Of a DNA stretch of 64,000 bases, positions 1-8,515 are shown piece after piece. The position numbers and the translations under genes are program-made. Where the stretch lies: assembly GCF_036245865.1 (NCBI RefSeq), contig NZ_BTTW01000008.1:288396-352395 (forward strand), given 5' to 3'. The notes beneath the pieces are model-generated. The model was not told where the DNA came from, made no database searches, and saw only the letters and a program-made list of their open reading frames with translations. How positions within the stretch are numbered: the stretch's first letter is position 1; each line of letters begins with the position of its first letter. This DNA comes from Corallococcus caeni (lineage in GTDB: Bacteria > Myxococcota > Myxococcia > Myxococcales > Myxococcaceae).

Positions 1-2133
1 GACATCCCGTCCAACCCGCAGCCCGCGCCCGCGCTGGGTGCCGGCGCGATGCTGCCGGCGTCGCAGCCCCGGACGGCCGACAACGTCCCGGACCGCGCGC
101 CCTTCACGCAGCCCACGTCGGACCGCGCGCTGCCCCCGCCCTCCAGCCTCTCCGGCCTGGACGGCCCGGACCTGGGCGGCGGCGACGACCTGGAGAAGAA
201 CATCAACCTGGCGCTGAGCGAGGCCGTCGTCACCACGGCGTCCAAGCGCAGCCAGCGCATCTCCGACGTGCCCCTCACGGTGTCGTGGATCCCGGCGGAG
301 GAGCTGGAGGGCACCGGCCAGTTCTCGCTCTGCGAGGCCATCCAGTACTTCCCCGGCATGGAGTGCCGCCGGGGCTCCATGCGCAAGGCGGCGGTGAGCG
401 CGCGCGGCCTGGGCTCCAACTACCTGTCCAACCGCCTGCTGCTCCTCAAGGACGGCCGTCCGCTGACGGACCCCTGGACGGGCCAGTTCTACGCGGATGA
501 GACGACGCCGATGACCAACCTCAAGCAGGTGGAGGTCATCCGCGGCCCGGGTTCGTCGCTCTACGGCTCCAACGCCTTCAGCGGCGTCATCAACATCATC
601 GAGCGCCAGCCCGCGGACCTCATCGCCAAGGGCCAGAACGTGGGCGCCGACGCGCGCATCCTCGCGGGCCAGGACAAGACGTGGCGCCTGCAGACCAACG
701 TCGCCGGCCGCGGCGGGCCGGTGGAGGCGCTGCTCGGCTACTACGGCTTCGGCTCGGACGGCCCGCAGCTCTTCAACAACCAGCAGCTGGGCCAGACGGA
801 CACCAACGAGGACTCGCTGGTGCACCAGGTGAACGGCAAGGTCCGCGTGGGGCCGCTCGCGCTGGACGCGGACTTCACCGACGGCAACATCGGCCGGCCC
901 GGTGGCCAGAACATCTCCACCGTGGGCAACTGCGGCCGCTGCCACTACACCGCGCAGGACAACGAGCACGTCCAGAACCTGAACGCCGCCCTGCAGCTGG
1001 ATCAGCAGGTGACGGACAACGTGCGCGTGTTCGCGCAGGCCTACACGTTCTTCAAGCGCCGCAACGTGACGCTGGAGAACGAGATCACCGGCGCGCTGGA
1101 GGACACGCTGGGCAAGCGCAGCCGCCTGGGCGGTGAGGCGCGCGCGCTGTTCTCCCTGGACAAGCTGTCCGTCACCGTGGGCGGCGACGTGAAGGCCGAC
1201 CAGGTGAACAACCAGAACGTGCTGCCCGGCCTGACCCTGGACGACACGAAGCAGACCATCCTGGGCGGCTTCGTGGACGCCGAGTACCGCATCACGGACC
1301 GCGTGGTCGTGGGCGCGGGCGCCCGCTACGACAGCTACCAGATCCCCTCCAAGGTCTGGGAGGCGAAGACGGACCAGGTGTCCCCGCGCGCCAGCGTCGT
1401 GTTCCACGCCATCCCGGAGCTGCTCACGCTGCGCACCAACTACGGCCGCGCCTTCCGCGCGCCCACGCTGGCGGAGCTGGCCATCAACCAGCAGATGTAC
1501 GCCGCGACGCTGCTGGGCAACCCGGCCCTGCGCGCGGAGACGCTGGACACGGTGGAGGCGGCGGTGGACTTCTGGCCGTTCGACCGCAAGGTGCGCCTGA
1601 CGGGCACGGGCTTCTACAACCGCGCCCGCAACTTCATCAACCAGGAGCTCCTCTTCGGCTCCACGTCCCAGTTCAAGAACCTGGGTGACGCGCGCGTGGC
1701 GGGCTTCGAGGCGGAGGCCGCGGCGCAGGTGCCGTCCCTCAACTCCTCGTTCGACGTGGCCTACCAGTTCCTGGACGCCCAGGCGCTGCCCGTGGGCGGC
1801 GGGGCCAGCTACCCGCTGGACTACGCGCCCAGCCACCGCGTCTACCTGCGCGGCCGCACCAACATCGGCAAGTTCGCCTTCGTGGAGCTCTACGGCCTGT
1901 TCGTGGGCCCGCGCTTCGACCCGGGCTTCGTGGTGGATGAGAACGCCGGCACCACCACCCGCGTGAAGCTGCCCAGCTACATCACCGCGACCGCGCGTGT
2001 GGGCTTCAACGTCCACGAGCGCGTGGCCGTGTCGCTGCTTGGCACGAACCTCTTCAATGCGAAGTATGAGGAGTCCCACGGCTTCCCCGCTCCGCCGCTG
2101 GGCGTCTTCACAGAAGTTCGACTCCATTATTAG
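1..2133 (+). CDS. TonB-dependent outer-membrane receptor (5' end outside window)
   Basis: The frame is open from base 1, so at least 710 residues are present and the true start with its signal peptide lies upstream; the ATG at 49 is only the first one inside the window. A plug domain follows (VVTTASKRSQRISDVPLTV, then the IRGPGSSLYGSNAFSGVINI plug signature) and then a long 22-strand-type beta barrel ending in an aromatic (RLHY), as expected for an outer-membrane barrel. Such receptors import siderophores, vitamin B12, sugars or metals using TonB energy; the substrate cannot be read here. Odd: a haem-c-like CGRCH motif at about residue 295 (counting from the ATG at 49). The next gene begins 8 bp downstream, so it probably shares a transcript with the two signalling genes. 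Confidence 0.9.
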   Translation, partial: DIPSNPQPAPALGAGAMLPASQPRTADNVPDRAPFTQPTSDRALPPPSSLSGLDGPDLGGGDDLEKNINLALSEAVVTTASKRSQRISDVPLTVSWIPAEELEGTGQFSLCEAIQYFPGMECRRGSMRKAAVSARGLGSNYLSNRLLLLKDGRPLTDPWTGQFYADETTPMTNLKQVEVIRGPGSSLYGSNAFSGVINIIERQPADLIAKGQNVGADARILAGQDKTWRLQTNVAGRGGPVEALLGYYGFGSDGPQLFNNQQLGQTDTNEDSLVHQVNGKVRVGPLALDADFTDGNIGRPGGQNISTVGNCGRCHYTAQDNEHVQNLNAALQLDQQVTDNVRVFAQAYTFFKRRNVTLENEITGALEDTLGKRSRLGGEARALFSLDKLSVTVGGDVKADQVNNQNVLPGLTLDDTKQTILGGFVDAEYRITDRVVVGAGARYDSYQIPSKVWEAKTDQVSPRASVVFHAIPELLTLRTNYGRAFRAPTLAELAINQQMYAATLLGNPALRAETLDTVEAAVDFWPFDRKVRLTGTGFYNRARNFINQELLFGSTSQFKNLGDARVAGFEAEAAAQVPSLNSSFDVAYQFLDAQALPVGGGASYPLDYAPSHRVYLRGRTNIGKFAFVELYGLFVGPRFDPGFVVDENAGTTTRVKLPSYITATARVGFNVHERVAVSLLGTNLFNAKYEESHGFPAPPLGVFTEVRLHY

Positions 2134-2141
2134 GGCGCTGT

Positions 2142-2987
2142 TTGGATACCGTCGCCGCCGTGAAGGATGCCCCCCTGAAGTTGACGCCGGACACGACGCT
2201 CACGCCGGAGGCGCTGGAGAAGGCCTCCGGGGTGCTGGCCCGGGACGGCGTCCTGTTGGGGCGCGGTGACGACGCGGCGCCGCACCTGGTGCTGTTCGAC
2301 GGGCGGTTCACTCCCGCCCACGCGGCGCTCCTGGAGCGGCGTCCCCCGGCGCTGCTGATGGCCACGCGCGGCGAGGGCGGACAGCCGTCCGCCTGGGAGG
2401 CGCGGCTGCTCGGCGCGCTCATGCGCGGCGAGCCCATGATTCCCCGGGAAGCCGCCACGTCCGTGGCGTGGCTGGGCAGCGTGGCGGAGGTGACGGCCGC
2501 GGGAGAGCGCGCGGCCGAGGCCGTCCTCCAGGCCGGCGGCTCCAGGGCGGCGTCCAGCCGGGTGGCGGATGTCGTCCATGAGATTGCCGCGAACGCCCTG
2601 CTCGACGCGCCGGTGGACGCGGGCGGCGAGCCGAAGTACGCCCATCGGCGCGGGCAGGTGCAGTCGGTGGCGGAGGAGGATCGCTGCCTGCTGTCCTGGG
2701 CGATTGCGGACGGCCGGGCCTGGCTGGAGGCGACGGATCGCTTCGGCCGCCTGTCGGTGTCACCGCTGGTGCGGGTGGTGAAGGCGTGGGGTGAGAAGGC
2801 GCAGGTGGATGCTTCGGGTGGTGGCGCGGGCCTGGGTCTGCGGCGCATCCTGGAGCACAGCGACGCGGTCGCGGTGCGGGTGACTCCGGGGAAGCGGACC
2901 CAGTTCGCCTGCGCGGTGGACCTGGGGGATGCGCGCCGCCGGGCCGCGCAGCCCAAGTCGCTGCTGTTCAGTCTGGAACGAGGGTAG
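2142..2987 (+). CDS. RsbW-like histidine-kinase-type ATPase (HATPase_c_2) protein
   Basis: 281 aa. The C-terminal half has GHKL ATPase features: an N-box (VVHEIAANALLDAP), a DRFG-like turn, and a glycine-rich G2-type motif (GGGAGLGLRRIL). There is no dimerisation/phosphoacceptor His box, so it resembles the anti-sigma/serine-kinase class (RsbW, SpoIIAB) rather than a sensor kinase. The N-terminal 130 residues are unassigned. The start taken is TTG 2142, 8 bp after the receptor gene; a GTG at 2160 is an alternative. The following gene encodes two STAS-like domains, the usual partners of such ATPases, which supports a partner-switching role. The role is inferred. Confidence 0.75.
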   Translation: MDTVAAVKDAPLKLTPDTTLTPEALEKASGVLARDGVLLGRGDDAAPHLVLFDGRFTPAHAALLERRPPALLMATRGEGGQPSAWEARLLGALMRGEPMIPREAATSVAWLGSVAEVTAAGERAAEAVLQAGGSRAASSRVADVVHEIAANALLDAPVDAGGEPKYAHRRGQVQSVAEEDRCLLSWAIADGRAWLEATDRFGRLSVSPLVRVVKAWGEKAQVDASGGGAGLGLRRILEHSDAVAVRVTPGKRTQFACAVDLGDARRRAAQPKSLLFSLERG

Positions 2988-2991
2988 GCGG

Positions 2992-5900
2992 GTGGAGAGC
3001 CAAACTTCCAATGCCAGCATCACCTCCGTGCGCGTGGGCAGTCTGACCCACGTGCGCGTGGCCGGGGTGATCGACGAAACCTTCCCCCTCTCGCCGGCGT
3101 CCAAGGGCCTCCAGGGCCTGGTGGTGGTGGACCTGGGGCTGGTGGAGCGCATCAGCTCCTTCGGTGTGCGCCGGTGGATTGAGTTCGCCGGCCACCCGCC
3201 GCAGGGCGTGTCGGGGCTGTACGTCGTCAACGCCCCGCCCGTGGTGGTGGACCAGCTCAACATGGTGGAGGGCTTCGCGGGCGTCGCGCGCGTGCTGTCG
3301 CTGCTCGCGCCGTACTCCTGCCGCTTCTGCAAGGAGGACCGGCTGCGGCTGGTCCGCCTGGTGGAGGAGAGCAAGGTCGTGGAGGCGGGCGGCGCCCCGC
3401 CGCACCACTGCCCCGTGTGCGCCCAGCCGCTGGAGTTCGCGGACGAGCCCACGGAGTTCTTCGACTTCGCGCGCCGCCAGCAGTTCTCCGCGGTGGACCC
3501 CGCCGTGCTGCGCTACCTGCGCGCGGGCCTCCCGAACGAACCGTCCGAGCTCTCCTCGCACCTGAAGATCGTCCAGGACGACATCACCTTCATCACCCTG
3601 GCCAGCACGCTCAAGGGCGACCTCAACGTGCGCCGGCTGGCGTCCGGCCTGGAGGGGCGCGTCGCGTTCGACTGCTGCCACGTGAGCACGGTGGAGCCGG
3701 AGGCGCTGCCGCGCATCGAACAGGTGCTGGAGGTGGCGTCGCAGGGCGCCCAGGTGGTGCTCTGCCGCGTGCCGCCGCCGCTGCTGGGCGTGCTGGCGAA
3801 GTCCACCAAGGCGCTGCCGGCGAAGCTAGCCACGCTGTGGCTGCCTTGCGACTGCCGCAACTGCGGCCAGGTCACCCACCAGCGCATCCAGACCTCCGAG
3901 TACCTGGAGGTCCTGCGCGCCAAGGGCACCCTGGACCGCGTGTGCCCCGTGTGCGGCGGCAACGCCCGGGCCCCGGCGCTCGCGCAGTTCCAGGGGCTGC
4001 TCGCGCGTACGCCGCTCACCGACAAGCCGCTGGACGACATCGAGGCGCTGGAGCAGCGCGCGCTCAGCCAGTACCTCTTCGGCTCCACGAACCAGGACCC
4101 CGGCGCCAAGGGCACGTCCGCCACCGACACACACAACAGCGGCGCGCGGCTGCAGATCATCCGCCGGCTGGGGCAGGGCGGCATGGCGGAGGTCTTCCTC
4201 GCCAAGCAGCAGGGCGTGAAGGGCTTCGAGAAGTTCGTCGTGATGAAGAAGATTCTCGCGCAGTTCGCTGAGAATCCTGAGTTCGTCGACATGCTCTTCG
4301 CGGAGGCCCGCGCCAACGCGCGCCTCACGCACCCCAACATCGTCCAGACCTTCGACGTGGGCGTGACGGACGGCGTGGCGTACATCCTGATGGAGTACGT
4401 GCGCGGCCCGGACCTGAAGCGCCTGCTCACGGAACTGCGCCGCAAGGGCATGGCGCTGCCGCTGGAGCACGCGCTGCGCATCGTGGCGGAGGTCGCCGCG
4501 GGCCTGCACTACGCGCACAGCTACGTGGACCCGTCCGGCACCGCGCACCCGGTGGTGCACCGCGACGTCAGCCCCCACAACGTGCTGGTGTCGCTGGACG
4601 GCGCCATCAAGCTGTCGGACTTCGGCATCGCCAAGGTGCAGGGCGAGGAGCAGACGCAGGCGGGCGTCATCAAGGGGAAGATTTCCTACCTCTCCCCGGA
4701 GGCCGCCAGCGGCCGTCCGCTGGACTGGCGCAACGACGTGTTCGCGCTGGGCGTGGTGCTCTTCGAGCTGCTCACCGGACAGCTGCCGTTCCGCCGCGAC
4801 CACGACGCGGCCACGCTGGCGGCCATCGTGCGCGAGCCCGCGCCGGTGCCCTCGCAGCTGCGGCCCCATATTCCGCAGGACGTGTCGGACCTCATCCTGC
4901 GCGCGCTGGTGAAGGACCCGGCGCGCCGCACGCCCACCGCGGCGGCGATGCGCGAGGAGATTGAAGCCGTCATCACGCACCACCGGCTGTCCTCGTCGCC
5001 CGCGTCGGTGGCGCAGTTCTTCAAGGAGGCGCTGGGCGACCGGCTCTCCGAGTACGCGCCGTCGTCCATCGCCGGCTCGGGCACGGGCTCCAACCCCCGG
5101 GCGCTGATGCCGGGGACGGGCTCGCACTCGCGCGCCCCGGGCACGGGCTCCGGCAGCGACATGCGCGCCCCGTCGGACCTGTCCCGTCCGCCCGTGCGCG
5201 GCGGCTCCGGCAGCATGCCCCGGATGGAGCCGCCCCCGGTGGCGTCCCCGCCGGAGCCCGCCGAGCGCGGCACCGAGGTCGTCTCCGTCACCTCGGAGTC
5301 GTCGCGTCCCCCGGTCGCCCCGCCCGTCGCCGCCGCGCCCGCGCCCCGTCCGTCGCGCCCGGCCGCGCCTCCGCCCGTGTCGCCGCTGCCGCCGCCCACC
5401 GCGGTGCGCCCGGCGGCCTCCGCCAACGTGCCCACGCGCGTGGGGCCCCCGCCGCAGCGTCCGTCGGTGTCGGTGCCCTCCGTGGCGCCCCTGACCGCGG
5501 CACCGCCGCCACCGCCCGTGGCCGCCCTGCCGCCCAGCCCCGTCGCCGCCCATCCGCAGCACGGGGGCACCCACGCGCAATACGGGGTCGCGCCCGCGCC
5601 GCAGGCAGGTGCCCACCCGCCGCAGTCGGGCACGCACGCGGCCCATGGCGGGAACCACCCCGCGCCGCCGCCACCGCCCGTGGCCGCACCGCCGCCGCCG
5701 CAGGTGGCCACGCCCGCGCGGCCTCCGGCGGCTCCGGTGGCCCCGCCGCCTGCGCCCGTCCACGCCGTGGCCCCCGCGGCCCCGGTGCCCGCCGCCGACG
5801 CGGCGGGGAAGGGGCTGACGCCCGGCCAGCGCAAGGGGCTCGTCGTGGGCGGCGTGGGACTGGTGCTCGCGGGGCTCGCGCTGGTGTTCCTGCTGCCCAA

Positions 5901-6312
5901 GGGCGGCGTGGAGGTGCGCAACGCCCAGGAGGGCGAGCGCGTCTACGTGTCCGGCGTGCTGCTGGAAGGCAGCAACGCCCTGCCGGAGGACCCCTCCGGC
6001 TGGCTCGTCTCCACGGCCGTGGAGGGCAAGCTGCACCGCTTCGGCAAGGTGCCCAGGTCGGAGCACATCGACCTGCGCACGCTCGCGGACGCCGCGCCCC
6101 AGGCGGAGGCCCGGGGCACGCTCAGCATCACCGGCGCCCAGGGCTGCCGCGTGGCGCTGGGCTCGCAGGTGCTCCAGGGCCAGACGCCGCTCGCCAGCCC
6201 CATGCCCGCGGGGCGTGAGTTCGAGGTGCGCGTCACCTGCGGCGGCAAGCCGGACGTCGTCCGCTGGGTGATGGCCGTGCCGGGACAGGGCGTCGCGCTG
6301 GACGTGCCCTGA
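2992..6312 (+). CDS. Eukaryote-like Ser/Thr protein kinase with two N-terminal STAS-like/zinc-ribbon modules
   Basis: 1106 aa from GTG 2992, four bases after the preceding stop; an in-frame ATG at 2929 would overlap that gene. Residues about 1-370 hold two similar modules, each an STAS-like fold (LQGLVVVDLGLVERISSFGVR; VAFDCCHVSTVEPEALPRI) followed by paired Cys motifs of zinc-ribbon type (CRFC...CPVC; CRNC...CPVC). A full Hanks kinase domain starts near 386: GQGGMAEVF loop, Lys about 419, HRDVSPHN about 522-529, DFG about 543-545. A Gly/Ser then Pro/Ala/His-rich linker of roughly 230 residues leads to one membrane helix (about 949-970) and a C-terminal PEGA-like extracytoplasmic domain. Kinase activity is well supported; the STAS calls are by pattern. 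Likely co-transcribed with the RsbW-like ATPase. Confidence 0.9.
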   Translation: MESQTSNASITSVRVGSLTHVRVAGVIDETFPLSPASKGLQGLVVVDLGLVERISSFGVRRWIEFAGHPPQGVSGLYVVNAPPVVVDQLNMVEGFAGVARVLSLLAPYSCRFCKEDRLRLVRLVEESKVVEAGGAPPHHCPVCAQPLEFADEPTEFFDFARRQQFSAVDPAVLRYLRAGLPNEPSELSSHLKIVQDDITFITLASTLKGDLNVRRLASGLEGRVAFDCCHVSTVEPEALPRIEQVLEVASQGAQVVLCRVPPPLLGVLAKSTKALPAKLATLWLPCDCRNCGQVTHQRIQTSEYLEVLRAKGTLDRVCPVCGGNARAPALAQFQGLLARTPLTDKPLDDIEALEQRALSQYLFGSTNQDPGAKGTSATDTHNSGARLQIIRRLGQGGMAEVFLAKQQGVKGFEKFVVMKKILAQFAENPEFVDMLFAEARANARLTHPNIVQTFDVGVTDGVAYILMEYVRGPDLKRLLTELRRKGMALPLEHALRIVAEVAAGLHYAHSYVDPSGTAHPVVHRDVSPHNVLVSLDGAIKLSDFGIAKVQGEEQTQAGVIKGKISYLSPEAASGRPLDWRNDVFALGVVLFELLTGQLPFRRDHDAATLAAIVREPAPVPSQLRPHIPQDVSDLILRALVKDPARRTPTAAAMREEIEAVITHHRLSSSPASVAQFFKEALGDRLSEYAPSSIAGSGTGSNPRALMPGTGSHSRAPGTGSGSDMRAPSDLSRPPVRGGSGSMPRMEPPPVASPPEPAERGTEVVSVTSESSRPPVAPPVAAAPAPRPSRPAAPPPVSPLPPPTAVRPAASANVPTRVGPPPQRPSVSVPSVAPLTAAPPPPPVAALPPSPVAAHPQHGGTHAQYGVAPAPQAGAHPPQSGTHAAHGGNHPAPPPPPVAAPPPPQVATPARPPAAPVAPPPAPVHAVAPAAPVPAADAAGKGLTPGQRKGLVVGGVGLVLAGLALVFLLPKGGVEVRNAQEGERVYVSGVLLEGSNALPEDPSGWLVSTAVEGKLHRFGKVPRSEHIDLRTLADAAPQAEARGTLSITGAQGCRVALGSQVLQGQTPLASPMPAGREFEVRVTCGGKPDVVRWVMAVPGQGVALDVP

Positions 6313-6381
6313 GCCGGACGCCATGACACGGGCCGGGGGCCGCCACGACAGGCGTCCCTCCGGTCCGCGAGCGGTTGGGGC

Positions 6382-6774
6382 CTACAGCTTCTTCAGCATC
6401 AGGTCCTTGTAGGCCCCGTAGCCGGGCAGGTCCTCGCCGATGGAGCCGTCCAACTTCGCGCGCAGGGTGAGCGTGCCGCCCGACAGGTCCAGCGTGTAGC
6501 CCGGGTCCTCCTTGTGGGAGACCTGCACCACCTTGACGCCGTCCCGGACGGCCTCCTTCCCGACGTCGTCGTTGCAGATGTACTTCATGTCGTCGATGAG
6601 CCGGTCGAAGAAGCCGTTGGAGATCATCTGGATGGCGGCCACGCTGGTGAAGCTCGCCTCGTCGAGGGTCACCTGGATGTCCGCGCCCCCCGCGGCTTCC
6701 TTCAGCTCCGCCACCTTCGGCGCGAGGTAGTCCTTCTTGAAGGCGGCCATTTCCTTCCGTTCGGCGAGTCCCAT
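6382..6774 (-). CDS. Conserved hypothetical protein
   Basis: 130 aa starting MGLAERKEMAAFKKDYLAP. The open frame continues upstream, but that part is low-complexity Pro/Ser/Ala translation overlapping the next gene, so the ATG at 6774 is chosen. The protein is soluble, charged and without a signal peptide; the middle has a helix with SVAAIQMISNGFFDRLIDDM and the end is beta-rich. I do not recognise a characterised family and assign no function. Confidence 0.75.
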   Translation of the reverse strand: MGLAERKEMAAFKKDYLAPKVAELKEAAGGADIQVTLDEASFTSVAAIQMISNGFFDRLIDDMKYICNDDVGKEAVRDGVKVVQVSHKEDPGYTLDLSGGTLTLRAKLDGSIGEDLPGYGAYKDLMLKKL

Positions 6775-6883
6775 GGTGTCGTGCTCCGTGCGGTGTCCGG
6801 GCGGCAATGCCCGAAAGAACCGGAACCGTCGTGGACGGGCCGCCCGTGTGTCAACGCCCACACAGGGGTGATGCTTCACGTCA

Positions 6884-7189
6884 TCAGTCGTGGGTCCCCA
6901 CGTGCAGGTCGCCGTGGCGCACGCAGACCCAGTGGAAGGCGCACGAGCAAGCCACCGCGCGGGCGTGGGTGCAGCAGCGGCCACCGAAGTCCTCCGGCAG
7001 GGGCTCGCGCTCGGCGGGGGGCGGCTCGGGGAGCTCCTTCGGCGCGCCCCGCCCGGAGTCCGCGGGCACGCTGCCGCAGCAGCCGCGCTGGAGGCAGCCG
7101 GGACACAGGGACAGCTCGCAGTGCGCGCACCAGTCGAACACCTCTCCGGCGGTGCCACGGCGCTCACAACCTCCACAGGCGTCGAACAT
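6884..7189 (-). CDS. Small cysteine-rich (probable zinc-binding) protein
   Basis: 101 aa with about 14 cysteines, arranged as CGGCERRG, CAHCELSLCPGCLQRGCC, then CCTHARAVACSC and WVCVRH near the end. The CxxC pairs suggest one or two treble-clef or ribbon zinc sites (B-box/ZnF-like), possibly for protein contacts. No signal peptide is seen. It lies on the same strand as and upstream of the 130-aa hypothetical, with a 109-bp gap. A proline-rich spacer separates the two Cys clusters. Function unknown. Confidence 0.65.
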   Translation of the reverse strand: MFDACGGCERRGTAGEVFDWCAHCELSLCPGCLQRGCCGSVPADSGRGAPKELPEPPPAEREPLPEDFGGRCCTHARAVACSCAFHWVCVRHGDLHVGTHD

Positions 7190-7351
7190 GGGCGGCCTCC
7201 TTGCTCACTCGCGAACGAAGGTAGAGCAGGGGTCCGACATCACGGGTCGTGCGGGCACGCCTCGCGCTCCGGGAGGAGGGAAGCGACGGACAGGCGACGC
7301 TCGCGGCGCGCACCTTCCACGGGTGGACGGGATGAAGGCCGCACGCCGGTC

Positions 7352-7402
7352 CGTGAGCCCTTGCGGCGTTGGCCGGGGATTCGCATGGAACAGGGGCTCA
7401 CG
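7352..7402. other. Inverted repeat in the leader of the LOG-fold gene
   Basis: CGTGAGCCC (7352-7360) is exactly complementary to GGGCTCACG (7394-7402), with a 33-nt loop that is itself GC-rich. It ends 30 bp before the ATG at 7433, so it would sit in the 5' leader or promoter of that gene. It may be a leader hairpin or an operator; there is no match I can name. Confidence 0.35.
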
Positions 7403-7432
7403 TAGTTCCGGCTTTTCGGGGAGGACGCAGTC

Positions 7433-7963
7433 ATGCGCAGACACCGCCGCATCATCGGAGTCTTCGGCTCCGGCACGGAGACCCACGAGGAGTGGGTCAT
7501 CCCCCTGGCGCGGTGGATTGCCGAGGCGGGCTTCGACCTGCTGACCGGCGCGGGGGGCGGCGTCATGAGCGTGGCCACCGCGGCCTTCGTCCAGGTGGAG
7601 GGGCGGCGGGGGGCGGCCATCGGCATCATCCCCGGCACCGTCGGGGCGGATGGCCGCTACCAGCCCCGGCCCGGCTACCCGAACACGGACATCGAGATCC
7701 CCATCTACACGCACCTGCCGCTCAGCGGGGAGCAGGGCACGGACCCCATGAGCCGCAACCACATCAACGTGCTGACGCCGCATGCCCTGGTCGCGCTGCC
7801 CGGAGGGGCGGGCACCGCGGCGGAGGCCGTCCTGGCGCTGCGCTATGGCAAGCCGCTCATCCTGCACGGGCCACCGGAGGCCTTCCGGCGCTTCCCGGCG
7901 GAAGCCGAGCGGACCCTCTCCCTGGAGCGGGTGGCCGAGTTCCTCCTGGCCGCCACCCGCTAG
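7433..7963 (+). CDS. LOG/SLOG-fold protein (TIGR00725-like, putative nucleotide or molybdenum-cofactor carrier)
   Basis: 176 aa Rossmann-like protein. Visible motifs are GVFGSGT at the N-terminus, LTGAGGGVMSVATAAF, and the hallmark LPGGAGTAAE (about 122-131), followed by a hydrophobic strand (KPLILHG). This is the PGGxGTxxE signature shared by LONELY GUY phosphoribohydrolases and molybdenum-cofactor carrier proteins. The length fits the carrier/YvdD-like group; which ligand it binds cannot be told. ATG 7433 follows a gggga ribosome-binding stretch. A 243-bp gap with an inverted repeat lies upstream. Confidence 0.75.
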   Translation: MRRHRRIIGVFGSGTETHEEWVIPLARWIAEAGFDLLTGAGGGVMSVATAAFVQVEGRRGAAIGIIPGTVGADGRYQPRPGYPNTDIEIPIYTHLPLSGEQGTDPMSRNHINVLTPHALVALPGGAGTAAEAVLALRYGKPLILHGPPEAFRRFPAEAERTLSLERVAEFLLAATR

Positions 7964-8096
7964 GTGGCAGCCGGGCTGACGGGGGCCGGGCGGGGGGAAG
8001 GCGCCCCACGGGGAGGGAAAAGATTCTAGGATGGACGGCGTGGGGCAGGGTGCGCCCGGCAGCAGGACGCCCGGAGCCCTTGCCTCGCCCGCCATC

Positions 8097-8498
8097 ATGA
8101 TCAACCCCGACTATCCGCTGGCCAGCTGGTTCCTCGCGGTCTCCACCTCGGTCTTCGCGGTCGTCTACGCGCTGCCGTTGCTGTTCGTGCCGCTGCGCTG
8201 GGCGCGCTGGTTCGGCTGGGAGCTGCCCACGGGCAACAACGACCTGACGGTCTACTTCGCGCGCTGCCTGGGCGGCCTGGCGCTGTCCGTCATCATCGCG
8301 GTGGTGCAGTTCATCCCGGACCCCAAGAGCCACCTGGTCATCTTCGAGCTCATCGGCCTCATTGGCGGCATCATGACCGCGGTGCACGTCTGGGGCGCGG
8401 TCATGAAGCAGCAGCCCTGGACGGAGACGGCGGAGATCCCCCTCTACGGCGCCGTGTGTCTGGGCGCCCTCTACCTGCGCTACGCCACGTTGTCCTGA
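8097..8498 (+). CDS. Small integral membrane protein, four predicted helices
   Basis: 133 aa from ATG 8097. Hydrophobic segments lie near residues 7-30, 50-70, 78-98 and 112-128, separated by short charged loops (WARWFGWELPTGNNDL; DPKSH; KQQPWTET). An upstream in-frame ATG at 8031 would add a polar Gly/Pro/Ala stretch; it has a ggagg 14 bases before it, so the start is uncertain. The gene ends 17 bp before the start of the cyclase gene, suggesting co-expression. No family recognised. Confidence 0.7.
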   Translation: MINPDYPLASWFLAVSTSVFAVVYALPLLFVPLRWARWFGWELPTGNNDLTVYFARCLGGLALSVIIAVVQFIPDPKSHLVIFELIGLIGGIMTAVHVWGAVMKQQPWTETAEIPLYGAVCLGALYLRYATLS

Positions 8499-8515
8499 GC
8501 GGAAAGCCCCCGGGG

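Noticed and set aside
3826-6324. Long minus-strand open frame opposite the kinase gene
   Set aside because: It is antisense to the third-position GC of a real gene and its translation is a His/Arg/Gly-rich low-complexity string.
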